In this document: positions 17,211 to 25,363 of the stretch, in pieces
Numbering within the stretch: position 1 is the first letter of the stretch
Layout of the letters: the number at the start of each line of letters is the position of its first letter
Assembly: GCA_021413975.1 (NCBI GenBank)
Contig: JAIOPJ010000036.1
Location: forward strand, 1-64,000
Origin: Gemmatimonadota bacterium
Lineage (GTDB): Bacteria > Gemmatimonadota > Gemmatimonadetes > Gemmatimonadales > Gemmatimonadaceae
Length of the DNA stretch: 64,000 nt
Reading direction: 5' to 3'
Notes under the pieces: generated by a model
What the model saw: the letters and a program-made list of their open reading frames with translations, nothing else
Told to the model about the DNA's origin: nothing
Database searches by the model: none
Translations under genes and position numbers: made by a program

Positions 17211-18575
17211 ATGCAGCACGCTCGCCCCCTCCTCGCCCTTGGCCTGGCCCTCACCCTCGCGGGCGCGCTCGGTGCACAGGGCACGCCGCTTCGCGTGCCG
17301 GTGGTCGTCGACACCCTCCCCAACGGCCTCACGCTGATCATCCACGAGGACCGCACGGTCCCTGTCGTGACGACCAACGTCTGGTACCACGTGGGCTCGG
17401 GCGACGAGAAGCCGGGACGCACCGGCTTCGCGCATCTGTTCGAGCACCTCATGTTCATGGGCTCCAAGAACGCGCCCTACCCGCAGTTCGACCGCCTGCT
17501 CGAAGCCGCGGGCGCCAACAACAACGGCTCCACCAACGGCGACCGCACCAACTACTACGAGTCCGGTCCCGCGAGCGCGCTCCCGCTCATGCTCTGGCTC
17601 GAAGCCGACCGCCTTGGCTGGATGCTCGAGACCATGGATGTCGCCAAGGTCGACCTGCAGCGCGATGTGGTGAAGAACGAGCGTCGACAGGGCGTCGAGA
17701 ACCAGCCCTACGGGCTGGTCGAGGATCATCTGGCGCCGGCGCTCTACCCGGCCGGGCACCCCTACTCGTGGAGCACCATCGGCTCCATGGCGGATCTCTC
17801 GGCCGCGTCGCTCGAGGACGTGAAGAACTTCTTCCGCATGTACTACGCGCCCAACAACGCGAGCATCGTGGTCGCCGGCGCGGTGAATCCCGACTCGGTC
17901 CGCCGCGCCTTCCGCGAGATGTTCGCCGGGATCCCGCGCGGCCCGGCCATCACCCGTCCCTCGGTCGCGCCCTTCACGGTCCGTGACACCCTGATCACGC
18001 TCGAGGACCGCGTGCAGCTCCCGCGGCTCTATCTCGCGTGGCACGGCGTGAAGGAATACTCGGCCGACGACGCCGCACTCGACATCGCGGCCTACGTGCT
18101 CGCCGGCGCCCGCAACTCGCGCCTCACCCAGGCCCTCGTCTACGATCGCGAGATCGCCACCTCGGCGAGCGCCTTCAACTCGTCGCAGCGCCTCGACGGT
18201 GATTTCCAGATCGTGGCGACCGCGCGACCCGGCTTCGCGCTCGACACGCTCAAGGCGGTGATCGACGCCGAGGTCCGCCGCCTCGCCGCCGGCGGCCCGA
18301 CCGCACGCGAGCTCGGCCAGGCGATGAACTCCATCGAGGCGCAGTTCCTCAATCGTCTGGAGTTCTCCGCGGCCAAGGCCGACCGCCTGAACGCCTACTA
18401 CTACGCCACCGGCACGCCCGACTGGTTCCAGCAGGACCTCGAGCGCTATCGCAAGGTGACCGCCGCCGATGTGCAGCGCGCCGTGCGCAAGTACCTGATC
18501 GCCGGTCGCGTCACGCTCAGCGTGGTGCCGCAGGGAAAGAAGGAGCTCGCCGCCACCGTGAGGGTCGTCCAATGA
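17211..18575 (+). CDS. Exported M16 zinc metallopeptidase, catalytic subunit
   Basis: 454 aa. Signal peptide PLLALGLALTLAGALGAQG; active inverzincin motif HLFEH (in GFAHLFEHLMFMGS), with downstream Glu in DLQRDVVKNERRQ. Both M16 half-domains are present (IGSMADLSAASLEDVKNFFRMYY and the second domain to the C-terminus). It degrades peptides or small proteins in the periplasm. It overlaps the next gene by ATGA. The product pairs with the inactive homologue downstream, as in bacterial two-subunit M16B enzymes. Confidence 0.93.
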   Translation: MQHARPLLALGLALTLAGALGAQGTPLRVPVVVDTLPNGLTLIIHEDRTVPVVTTNVWYHVGSGDEKPGRTGFAHLFEHLMFMGSKNAPYPQFDRLLEAAGANNNGSTNGDRTNYYESGPASALPLMLWLEADRLGWMLETMDVAKVDLQRDVVKNERRQGVENQPYGLVEDHLAPALYPAGHPYSWSTIGSMADLSAASLEDVKNFFRMYYAPNNASIVVAGAVNPDSVRRAFREMFAGIPRGPAITRPSVAPFTVRDTLITLEDRVQLPRLYLAWHGVKEYSADDAALDIAAYVLAGARNSRLTQALVYDREIATSASAFNSSQRLDGDFQIVATARPGFALDTLKAVIDAEVRRLAAGGPTARELGQAMNSIEAQFLNRLEFSAAKADRLNAYYYATGTPDWFQQDLERYRKVTAADVQRAVRKYLIAGRVTLSVVPQGKKELAATVRVVQ

Positions 18576-20011
18576 TCCGCCGACAGGTCGCACTCGCGGC
18601 GCTGCTCGTCGCGCCACTCGCCGCTCAGCAGCCGTCCTTCGACCGCACCCGCCCACCCGCGCTCGCGGAGAATCCACCGCTCATGGTGCCGGCCGTCGCG
18701 ACACGCCGCCTCCCCAACGGACCGGCACTCCACGTGGTCGAGCAGCACGAACTCCCGCTCGTGCAGGTCACGCTCAGCATCGCCGGCGGCGGACGCCTCG
18801 ATCGCGACATGCCGGGGCTCGCCACCTTCACCGCCAACCTGCTCGACGAAGGGGCGGGCAAGCGCGATGCGAACGCCCTCCAGTCCGAACTCGCCTTCCT
18901 CGGCGCCTCGCTCTCCACCGGCGCCAACTGGGACGTCACGACCATCTCGCTCAAGGTCGCGCGCCGCAATCTCGAGGCCGCCCTCGATCTCATGGCCGAC
19001 GTCGTGCTGCGTCCGACGTTCGCCGCGAACGAGGTGCGCCGTCAGCGCGACCTGCGCCTCGCCGCGCTCATGCAGCAGCGGGACCAGCCGGGCGCGCTCG
19101 CGAATCTCGCCTTCAGTCAGGCGCTCTTCCCTGCCGGACACCCGTATCGCAACGCGCTCGGCGGCGATTCCGCCAGCACCGCGAGACTCGACTCCGCCAT
19201 CGTGCGCGAGTTCCATCGCGGCAGCCTGCGCCCGGAGCGTGCCACCTTCTATGTGGTCGGCGACCTCACCGTTGCCGACGCGGAGCGCCTTCTCGGCGCG
19301 CGCTTCCGCGGTTGGATCGCGAGCGGTGCCGAACGCCGTCCCGCCCCGGTGCTCGTCTCGGCCACGCCGCCGCAGGGCGTCCAGGTCATCCTCGTCGACA
19401 AGCCCGGTGCGGCCCAGTCGGTCGTCATCGTCGGGACCACGGGCCTGGAGCGCACCAACGGTGACTATGCGGCAGCCGAGGTCATGAACACCATCCTCGG
19501 TGGCTCCTTCTCGTCGCGCCTCATGACGAACCTGCGCGAGACGAAGGGCTACACCTACGGCGTCAACTCCGGCTTCGCGTATCGTCCGCTCCCCGGTCCG
19601 TTCAGCGCGAACTCCGGCGTCCGCACCAACGTCACCGACAGCTCGCTCGTGGAGCTCTTCAAGGAGCTGCGCGCGATCCGCGACACGCCGGTGAGCACCG
19701 AGGAACTCGCGCGCGCCAAGGCCTACATCACGCTCGCCGTCCCCGGCGATCTCGAGACCACCTCGCAGATCGCCGGCGAGATGGCCACGCTCGCCAACTG
19801 GAATCTCCCGCTCGCGTATCTGCGCGAGTACGTCGCGAGGGTCGGCGCGGTCACCACGGCGGACGTCCAGCGCGTGGCCAAGCAGTACCTCCCCGCGCAG
19901 AACGCGTACGTCGTGGTCGTCGGCGATCTCGCGCGCATCCGGAGCAGCATCGACGCGCTCGCCCTTGGGTCCGTCACCGTGCGTGAAGTCAGCTCGCTCG
20001 TGCACGAATGA
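18572..20011 (+). CDS. Exported M16 peptidase homologue, non-catalytic subunit
   Basis: 479 aa with a short signal peptide (VALAALLVAPLAAQ). M16 fold, but the HxxEH position reads LATFTANLLDEG, so zinc ligands are missing. It retains the substrate-clamping C-domain motif GGSFSSRLMTNLRETKGYTYG. It is expected to form the clamshell partner of the catalytic subunit. Translationally coupled upstream; the prephenate dehydratase gene follows after 7 nt. Confidence 0.92.
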   Translation: MIRRQVALAALLVAPLAAQQPSFDRTRPPALAENPPLMVPAVATRRLPNGPALHVVEQHELPLVQVTLSIAGGGRLDRDMPGLATFTANLLDEGAGKRDANALQSELAFLGASLSTGANWDVTTISLKVARRNLEAALDLMADVVLRPTFAANEVRRQRDLRLAALMQQRDQPGALANLAFSQALFPAGHPYRNALGGDSASTARLDSAIVREFHRGSLRPERATFYVVGDLTVADAERLLGARFRGWIASGAERRPAPVLVSATPPQGVQVILVDKPGAAQSVVIVGTTGLERTNGDYAAAEVMNTILGGSFSSRLMTNLRETKGYTYGVNSGFAYRPLPGPFSANSGVRTNVTDSSLVELFKELRAIRDTPVSTEELARAKAYITLAVPGDLETTSQIAGEMATLANWNLPLAYLREYVARVGAVTTADVQRVAKQYLPAQNAYVVVVGDLARIRSSIDALALGSVTVREVSSLVHE

Positions 20012-20018
20012 GGCGCTC

Positions 20019-20897
20019 GTGACCGACCGGCCGCTGCGCATCGCGCTCCAGGGTGAGCTCGGGTCCTTCAGCGATGAAGCGATCCAGCAGCTCTGGGGCG
20101 CCGAGGCCGTGCGTCTGCCGTACCGCGATTTCGCGGACGTGACCACGTCGGTCGCGTCCGGCATCGCCGACCGCGGGATCCTGCCGATCGAGAACACGAT
20201 CGTCGGGTCGATCAGCGGGAGCCACGACGCGATCAGCGCGACGCCCGGCCTCTGCGCCGTGGCCGAGACGGTCGTCGCGGTGCATCACTGCCTGCTCGCG
20301 GCGCCAGGCACGAGGCTCGAGACGCTCACGACCGTCTTCAGCCATCCGATCGCCCTCGCGCAGTGCGGCCGGTTCTTCGCCGCGCACCCCGAACTCGCGG
20401 TGCAGGCCGTCTATGACACCGCCGGCGCGGCGATGGATGTCTCGCGCGTCCATGATCCGGCCCTCGCGGCGGTCGCGAGCCTCCGCGCGGCGCACCACTA
20501 CGAACTCGACGTGGTCTGCGCCGACATCGAGGACCGTCCGGACAACCAGACGCGTTTCCTCGCGATCGCGATGGCGTCCGCCACGCTGCCACCCGGCACG
20601 CCGGCGCGTACGATGCTCACCCTCACGGCGGCGGACCGGCCCGGCGCTTTGCTGCACGCGCTCGCACCGCTCGCCGAGCATGGTGTGATCATCCGCCGGC
20701 TCGAGTCGCGCCCCACCGGTGAGCCGTGGAGCTATCGCTTCTTCATCGAGTTCGACCACGCGTCGGGTGATGCCGAGGCAGCGGCGGTGATCAGCGAGAT
20801 CGCCGCTGCGGCCGCCGACATGCGGCTGCTCGGGACGTATCCGCGCTGGAGCCCCGGGCGGCGGGGGAGTGTCGGCTGGAAGGACGGGGCGAAGTAG
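20019..20897 (+). CDS. pheA: Prephenate dehydratase with ACT domain
   Basis: 292 aa from GTG 20019. The PDT domain (ALQGELGSFSDEAI; GILPIENTIVGSI; LASLxxAHHYELDVV-like region; NQTRFLAIAM with the catalytic TRF) is followed by a C-terminal ACT regulatory domain (TLTAADRPGALLHALAPLAEHGVIIRRLESRPT) containing the ESRP phenylalanine-binding motif. It converts prephenate to phenylpyruvate and is expected to be inhibited by Phe. No chorismate mutase domain is fused. It ends before a strong palindromic terminator. Confidence 0.93.
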   Translation: MTDRPLRIALQGELGSFSDEAIQQLWGAEAVRLPYRDFADVTTSVASGIADRGILPIENTIVGSISGSHDAISATPGLCAVAETVVAVHHCLLAAPGTRLETLTTVFSHPIALAQCGRFFAAHPELAVQAVYDTAGAAMDVSRVHDPALAAVASLRAAHHYELDVVCADIEDRPDNQTRFLAIAMASATLPPGTPARTMLTLTAADRPGALLHALAPLAEHGVIIRRLESRPTGEPWSYRFFIEFDHASGDAEAAAVISEIAAAAADMRLLGTYPRWSPGRRGSVGWKDGAK

Positions 20898-20903
20898 TGA
20901 ATC

Positions 20904-20936
20904 GCGGGGGATGAGCATGATGCTCATCCCCCGCGT
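20904..20936. terminator. Perfect 16-bp bidirectional hairpin
   Basis: CGCGGGGGATGAGCAT and its exact complement flank a single G at 20920. It lies between the convergent pheA and queF genes and is well suited to terminate both. Confidence 0.85.
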
Positions 20937-20958
20937 CCGTGCGTGCAGCCCGCGTGTC

Positions 20959-21357
20959 CTACCTGGCGGCGGCCGATTTCTCCACCGTGATGATCGACTT
21001 CAGCCCGCCCCGCACATTGAAGTCCCCCACCACCTTGAGCTTGCGCGGCTTCGCCTTCGCCACGAGATCGTCGAAGATGCGGTTCACCACGCGCTCGTAG
21101 AAGATCCCGTCATTGCGGAAGCTCCAGAGGTAGAGCTTGAGACTCTTGAGCTCGAGGCATTCCGCGTCGGGCACGTACGTGATATTGATCGTCGCGAAGT
21201 CGGGAGCGCCGCCCTTGAGCAGCGCGAGCTCCGCCGCGTCCGACTCGATCCCGCCCAGCGGGCAGAGCGAGGTGAACTCCGGCGTGGTCATGAAGATCTC
21301 GTAGTCCCGGTCCGCGTACGGGTTCGGGAACGTCTCGAGCAGTTCGGGCTGCGGCAT
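20959..21357 (-). CDS. queF: NADPH-dependent 7-cyano-7-deazaguanine reductase
   Basis: 132 aa from ATG 21357, the short unimodular QueF type. Catalytic Cys in EFTSLCPLGG, then PDFATINITYVPD, ECLELKSLKLYLWSFRNDGIFYERVVNRI, and VVGDFNVRGG. It reduces preQ0 to preQ1 in queuosine synthesis. Between the Cys loop and PDFATI there are about 10 more residues than in B. subtilis QueF (GIESDAAELALLKGGA). The other queuosine genes are not in the window. It follows the rhomboid gene by 19 nt. Confidence 0.92.
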   Translation of the reverse strand: MPQPELLETFPNPYADRDYEIFMTTPEFTSLCPLGGIESDAAELALLKGGAPDFATINITYVPDAECLELKSLKLYLWSFRNDGIFYERVVNRIFDDLVAKAKPRKLKVVGDFNVRGGLKSIITVEKSAAAR

Positions 21358-21376
21358 GCGGGTCGTGGTTGGGGGA

Positions 21377-22300
21377 TCAGCTCTCGCGCAAGCGGCGCGC
21401 CTGGTCTTCGAGCGCACGCCGTTCGTCGGCGGTGAGCCGGTCGATCCCTTCGGCGGAGATCTTCTCCAGGATCGCGTCGATCGACGGCGGCGCTGCCTGC
21501 GGTTCCTGCTGGGCGCGGCGCGGCGGAGTGGCGCGGCGCGCGGCCGCGGCATTCGTGCGCGAGAGCACGTCGTCGATCGTCTCGCGGTCGCGCGCGCGCG
21601 ACCGCGGGAGCGTCTTGGGGATCGCGCGGGGCGGCAGGTCGTCCGGCGGATCGTCGGGCAGTGACGAGACCCCCTCGCGCAACCGCTCCACCATCAGCAC
21701 CGGCGTCGCGCGCACGAAGAGCCATCCCGCCGCGATCCCGCCCAGGTGCGCCAGGAACCCCGCACCCCCGCCGTCCCCGGCCCGCAGTCCGACCAATAGG
21801 ATCATCGCGCCCACGAAGACCGTCACCCAACGCCCGCGCACTTCGAGCCCGCCGGCGAGCAGGTGCGTCACGCTCCCCCAGCGGATCGCGTACGCGGTCA
21901 GCACCGCCAAGGCCAACGCCGACGCGCCGAGCAACGGGCCCGTGCTCCCGGAGATCAGGTGCAGGATCCACCCGCCCACGGCCGACGCGGCGAGCAAAGC
22001 GCTGAACCGCCCCGTGCCCCACTCCTGCTCGAGCCGCGGACCGAAGAGCACCAGCGCATACACGTTGAGCAGCAGGAGCGTCAGATCGCGGTGCGCGAGC
22101 GGGAAGGTGAGCGTCGTCCACCACCGCCCCGCATCCACGTCGCCGCGTCGGAATCCCAGCACCGCGTGCACGTCGGCCGGCAGCACGACCGTCCACTGCA
22201 GGAACTGCACGATCGCGAGCGCGGACACCGTCCAGAGGACCGCGCGCGTGATCCGCGGCATCCTCCGGCCCTCGGTCGGTGTCGCGCTCATGGACGACAT
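21377..22300 (-). CDS. Rhomboid-family intramembrane serine protease
   Basis: 307 aa. Six hydrophobic segments; catalytic Ser in LLGASALALAV and catalytic His in GFLAHLGGIAAGW, with the L1-loop GRWWTTLTFPLAHRD of rhomboids. A cytosolic C-terminal extension with Pro/Arg-rich linker ends in a short helix pair (IDAILEKISAEGIDRLTADERRALE) seen in rhomboid-associated C-terminal domains (DUF6576-like). Substrate unknown. MSATPT (22291) is an alternative start. Confidence 0.92.
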   Translation of the reverse strand: MSSMSATPTEGRRMPRITRAVLWTVSALAIVQFLQWTVVLPADVHAVLGFRRGDVDAGRWWTTLTFPLAHRDLTLLLLNVYALVLFGPRLEQEWGTGRFSALLAASAVGGWILHLISGSTGPLLGASALALAVLTAYAIRWGSVTHLLAGGLEVRGRWVTVFVGAMILLVGLRAGDGGGAGFLAHLGGIAAGWLFVRATPVLMVERLREGVSSLPDDPPDDLPPRAIPKTLPRSRARDRETIDDVLSRTNAAAARRATPPRRAQQEPQAAPPSIDAILEKISAEGIDRLTADERRALEDQARRLRES

Positions 22301-22303
22301 CGC

Positions 22304-22969
22304 TCAGCGCAGCCCGGTCGGCGGCGGGATGCGGAGACCCAGCCGCGTGTCGGCATGCATCGCGGTCGCCTGCTCGAGCACGGTCGCCCAGCGGCGATCG
22401 AGCGTGTGCATCGCGTCCGTGGCCTGGTGCGGGTGGATCACCACCTGCGTGAGCGCGCTCACGCCGCGGGCCCCCTCGACGAGCCGCAGGATCTGCGAGT
22501 CCGGCGTCTCCTCGCGCGCCACGATCGCGAGCGCATGCGCGCAACCGGCCTGCGCCGCGATGCGCAGCGTGGTGATCGCGTGGTCCATCGAGGCGTCGCC
22601 GCCGCCGAACTCCACCGTCACCTGCACGAGCGCGAGGTACGGCAACAACGCCGCGAGTTCCGTCGGGCGCTGCCCATCGGTATCGAGCATCACCGGGAGC
22701 GTCGGCTTGGACTGCGCGAAGGCCGCGAGCAGGAAGGGCACGTTCCCGAGCGCGTCGCGTCCCCCCACCACGATCGAGTGGAACTGCGAGCGCGACTGCT
22801 GCCGCGCCAGTTCACGCACGAGGGCCGGCGCGACGTACATCGTCGCGGTCTCGGCCTCTCCGGCGAACCGCACGAAGAGCTGGCGCCGTCCGGCCCAGGG
22901 CCCGAACGACTGCACACCGGCCGGCACGCCCGCCAACGCCGCTGCCACCACACCCGACACATCCGTCAT
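22304..22969 (-). CDS. Unknown protein, possible cluster-less radical-SAM-like TIM barrel
   Basis: 221 aa from ATG 22969 (ATGA overlap with ddl). No family is certain. The order FHSIVVGGRDALGNVPFLL, LPVMLDTDGQRPTEL, VQVTVEF and TTLRIAAQAGCAHALAIV resembles the strand-helix series of radical SAM activases (GGEP..., TNG...). No CxxxCxxC motif is present and there is only one Cys. It may bind a nucleotide or sugar phosphate, or be a structural relic. Co-transcribed with ddl and cbs by overlap and spacing. Confidence 0.7.
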   Translation of the reverse strand: MTDVSGVVAAALAGVPAGVQSFGPWAGRRQLFVRFAGEAETATMYVAPALVRELARQQSRSQFHSIVVGGRDALGNVPFLLAAFAQSKPTLPVMLDTDGQRPTELAALLPYLALVQVTVEFGGGDASMDHAITTLRIAAQAGCAHALAIVAREETPDSQILRLVEGARGVSALTQVVIHPHQATDAMHTLDRRWATVLEQATAMHADTRLGLRIPPPTGLR

Positions 22970-23925
22970 GCGTTCTCCCGAAGTGAGCCGAGTGCGTCGA
23001 GCGCGATCCGCTCGCAGAGCTCGGGGAAGCCGACCCCGTCCGCCTGTGCCGCCTGGGGCACCAGGCTGGTGCCCGTCATCCCCGGAAGCGTGTTCGCCTC
23101 GAGGCAGTAGAGACCACCGTCCGGATGCAGGCGGAAATCGATCCGCGCACATCCGCGCAACTTGAGTGCCTCGTACGCGAGTCGCGTCAACCGCTGCGCT
23201 TCGTCACGCACCGCCGCGTCGATCGGCGCCGGGAAGAGCTCCTCCGCCATTCCCGGCGTGTACTTGCATTCGTAGTCGTAAATCTCACGCTTTGGGATGA
23301 TTTCGCCAACCGGCATCATCCATTGTCCGAGTACCCCGACCGTCAGTTCGCGCCCCGGGACGAACGCCTCCAGCATCACCTCATCGTCGTGCCGGAAGGC
23401 CTCCTCTACCGCCGGTCCGAGCGACTGGGTCGCTTTCACGATGCTCAGTCCCACGGTCGAGCCCTGCTTGGAGGGCTTCACGACGATCGGAAGCCCGAGC
23501 GCCGCAGCCGCGCGCGCGGCGTACTCCGGGGTACGCCATTCCTCGCCGCCGCCGGCACGCGCCATCCACCAGTCGGCCGTCGGCACGCCGGCCGCGCGGA
23601 AGAGATGCTTGGACAGGTCCTTGTCCATGGCGAGCGCGCTCGCGAGATGGCCGCTCCCGGTGTACCGGACCCCGGCCAGGTCGAAGAGCGCCTGGATCGT
23701 CCCGTCCTCGCCGGTCCCGCCATGGAGCGCCATCCAGACGACGTCCGCGGCCCGCGCCGCCGGCAGCACCGCGAGCGGGTCGCCCGCGGGGTCGGCCTCC
23801 GTCACCTGGTGCCCGCGCGACGCGAGCGCCTCGGCCACGCGACGCGCGCTCGAGAGCGAGACCTCGCGCTCCGACGAGTCACCGCCCTTGAGGACGAGGA
23901 TCCTGAGTGCGTGCCGTGCTGCCAC
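22966..23925 (-). CDS. ddl: D-alanine--D-alanine ligase
   Basis: 319 aa from GTG 23925, one base after the cbs stop. Diagnostic Ddl features: LKGGDSSEREVSLSSAR, ALHGGTGEDGTIQ, TGSGHLASALAMDK, IVVKPSKQGSTVGLSIV, and C-terminal ARIDFRLHPDG...CLEANTLPGMTGTSLVP. It makes the D-Ala-D-Ala dipeptide for peptidoglycan. It is the canonical ligase of the window, unlike the ATP-grasp protein at 6832-7845. Confidence 0.95.
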   Translation of the reverse strand: MAARHALRILVLKGGDSSEREVSLSSARRVAEALASRGHQVTEADPAGDPLAVLPAARAADVVWMALHGGTGEDGTIQALFDLAGVRYTGSGHLASALAMDKDLSKHLFRAAGVPTADWWMARAGGGEEWRTPEYAARAAAALGLPIVVKPSKQGSTVGLSIVKATQSLGPAVEEAFRHDDEVMLEAFVPGRELTVGVLGQWMMPVGEIIPKREIYDYECKYTPGMAEELFPAPIDAAVRDEAQRLTRLAYEALKLRGCARIDFRLHPDGGLYCLEANTLPGMTGTSLVPQAAQADGVGFPELCERIALDALGSLRENA

Positions 23926-23926
23926 G

Positions 23927-25324
23927 TCAGCGCGCCATGAGGAACTGGAGCAGGTCGGATCGCGTGAGGATCCCCTGCACCGTGCCGTGGTCGCGCACCA
24001 GCACCGCCGGGTTGTTGCGCCCGAGCATCTTCACCGCCGCGTCGACCGGCATCGCGGCATCCACCACCGGGAACGGCGCATCCATCACGTCGCTCACCGT
24101 CCGCTCGAGCACCTTCGTGTCCTCGAGCCCGCGCACGCTCAGCACGCTCTCGCTCACCGAGCCCACGCAGTTCGCCCCGTCCATCACCGGCAGCTGACTG
24201 ACGTTGTGCAGGCTCATGAGCCCGAGCGCCTGGCGCACCGAGGCGCCGGGACCGGTGCTCACGAGCGCGGGGATCTCCCCGCCCTTCGCCGCGAGCAGCT
24301 GCCCGAGCGTCATCTTCTCCGCATCGAGCATCTGGTTCTCGCGCATCCACTCATCGTTGAAGAGCTTCGAGAGGTACCGCTCGCCGGTGTCGCAGAGCAC
24401 CGTCACCACGCAGGCCTCGGGGTCGTTGATGCGCCGCGCGACGCTCAGCGCCGCATGCGCGATCAGTCCCGCCGACCCGCCGACGAAGATCCCTTCCTCG
24501 CGCGTGAGCCGGCGCGCGAGCGCGAACGCGTCGCGGTCACTCACGGTCTGGAACTCGTCGATCACCGAGAGGTCGAGCGCACCGGGGATCTTGTCCTGGC
24601 CGATGCCCTCCACCTTGTACGGCGCCCCCTGCGGCTTGTTCGCGCCGTTCGATCGCCATACCTCGGCCAGGATCGACCCCACCGGGTCGGCACCGACGAT
24701 CTGCACCTTCGGGTTCTTCTCCTTCAGGTAGCGCCCGGTCCCGGAGATCGTACCGCCCGTCCCCGCGCCGGCGACGAAATGCGTGATCCTCCCGTTCGTC
24801 TGCTCCCAGAGCTCGGGACCGGTCGTCTCGTAGTGCGCCTTGGGGTTCGTCATGTTGTAGAACTGGTTCGCGAGCACCGCGTTCGGCGTCTCGCTCGCGA
24901 TCCGCTTGGCCATCGACGTGTAGCTGTCCGGGTGATCGGGCGGCACCGCCGTCGGCGTGATGATCACCTCGGCGCCGAACGCCTTGAGCAGCCGCACCTT
25001 CTCCTGCGACATCTTGTCGGGCATGGTGAAGATGCACTTGTAGCCCTTGAGCCCCGCGGCGATCGCGAGCCCCACGCCGGTGTTGCCGCTCGTGCCCTCG
25101 ACGATCGTGCCGCCGGGCTTGAGCTGCCCCGACCGCTCGAACTCCTCGATCATCGGGAGCCCGATCCGGTCCTTCACGCTGCCGCCCGGATTGAAGTACT
25201 CCGCCTTGCCGTACACCGGTGTGCGGATCCCCTGCGTGACGCGCGTGAGGCGGATCAGCGGCGTCCAGCCGATCGTCTCGAGGACGTTCGCGTACGGCTG
25301 GCGGTGGCGCGTGTGGTCGGTCAT
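23927..25324 (-). CDS. Cystathionine beta-synthase with C-terminal CBS pair
   Basis: 465 aa. PLP fold-type II: NPGGSVKDRIG with the PLP Lys, EGTSGNTGVGLAIAA, AGAGTGGTISGTGRYLKEK. Residues from about 335 form two CBS domains (VRQALGLMSLHNVSQLPVMDG; VDAAVKMLGRNNPAVLVRDHG...ILTRSDLL). It condenses homocysteine or O-acetylserine with serine or sulfide; the CBS pair points to cystathionine beta-synthase rather than plain CysK. There is no N-terminal heme domain. First gene of the cbs-ddl-unknown group. Confidence 0.92.
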   Translation of the reverse strand: MTDHTRHRQPYANVLETIGWTPLIRLTRVTQGIRTPVYGKAEYFNPGGSVKDRIGLPMIEEFERSGQLKPGGTIVEGTSGNTGVGLAIAAGLKGYKCIFTMPDKMSQEKVRLLKAFGAEVIITPTAVPPDHPDSYTSMAKRIASETPNAVLANQFYNMTNPKAHYETTGPELWEQTNGRITHFVAGAGTGGTISGTGRYLKEKNPKVQIVGADPVGSILAEVWRSNGANKPQGAPYKVEGIGQDKIPGALDLSVIDEFQTVSDRDAFALARRLTREEGIFVGGSAGLIAHAALSVARRINDPEACVVTVLCDTGERYLSKLFNDEWMRENQMLDAEKMTLGQLLAAKGGEIPALVSTGPGASVRQALGLMSLHNVSQLPVMDGANCVGSVSESVLSVRGLEDTKVLERTVSDVMDAPFPVVDAAMPVDAAVKMLGRNNPAVLVRDHGTVQGILTRSDLLQFLMAR

Positions 25325-25363
25325 GGTCCGTGCGTGAGAGGGTGCGGCGAGGGTGCTGCGAAT

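Noticed and set aside
22304-22969. Reading this protein as an active radical SAM enzyme
   Set aside because: No CxxxCxxC; only fold-level resemblance remains.
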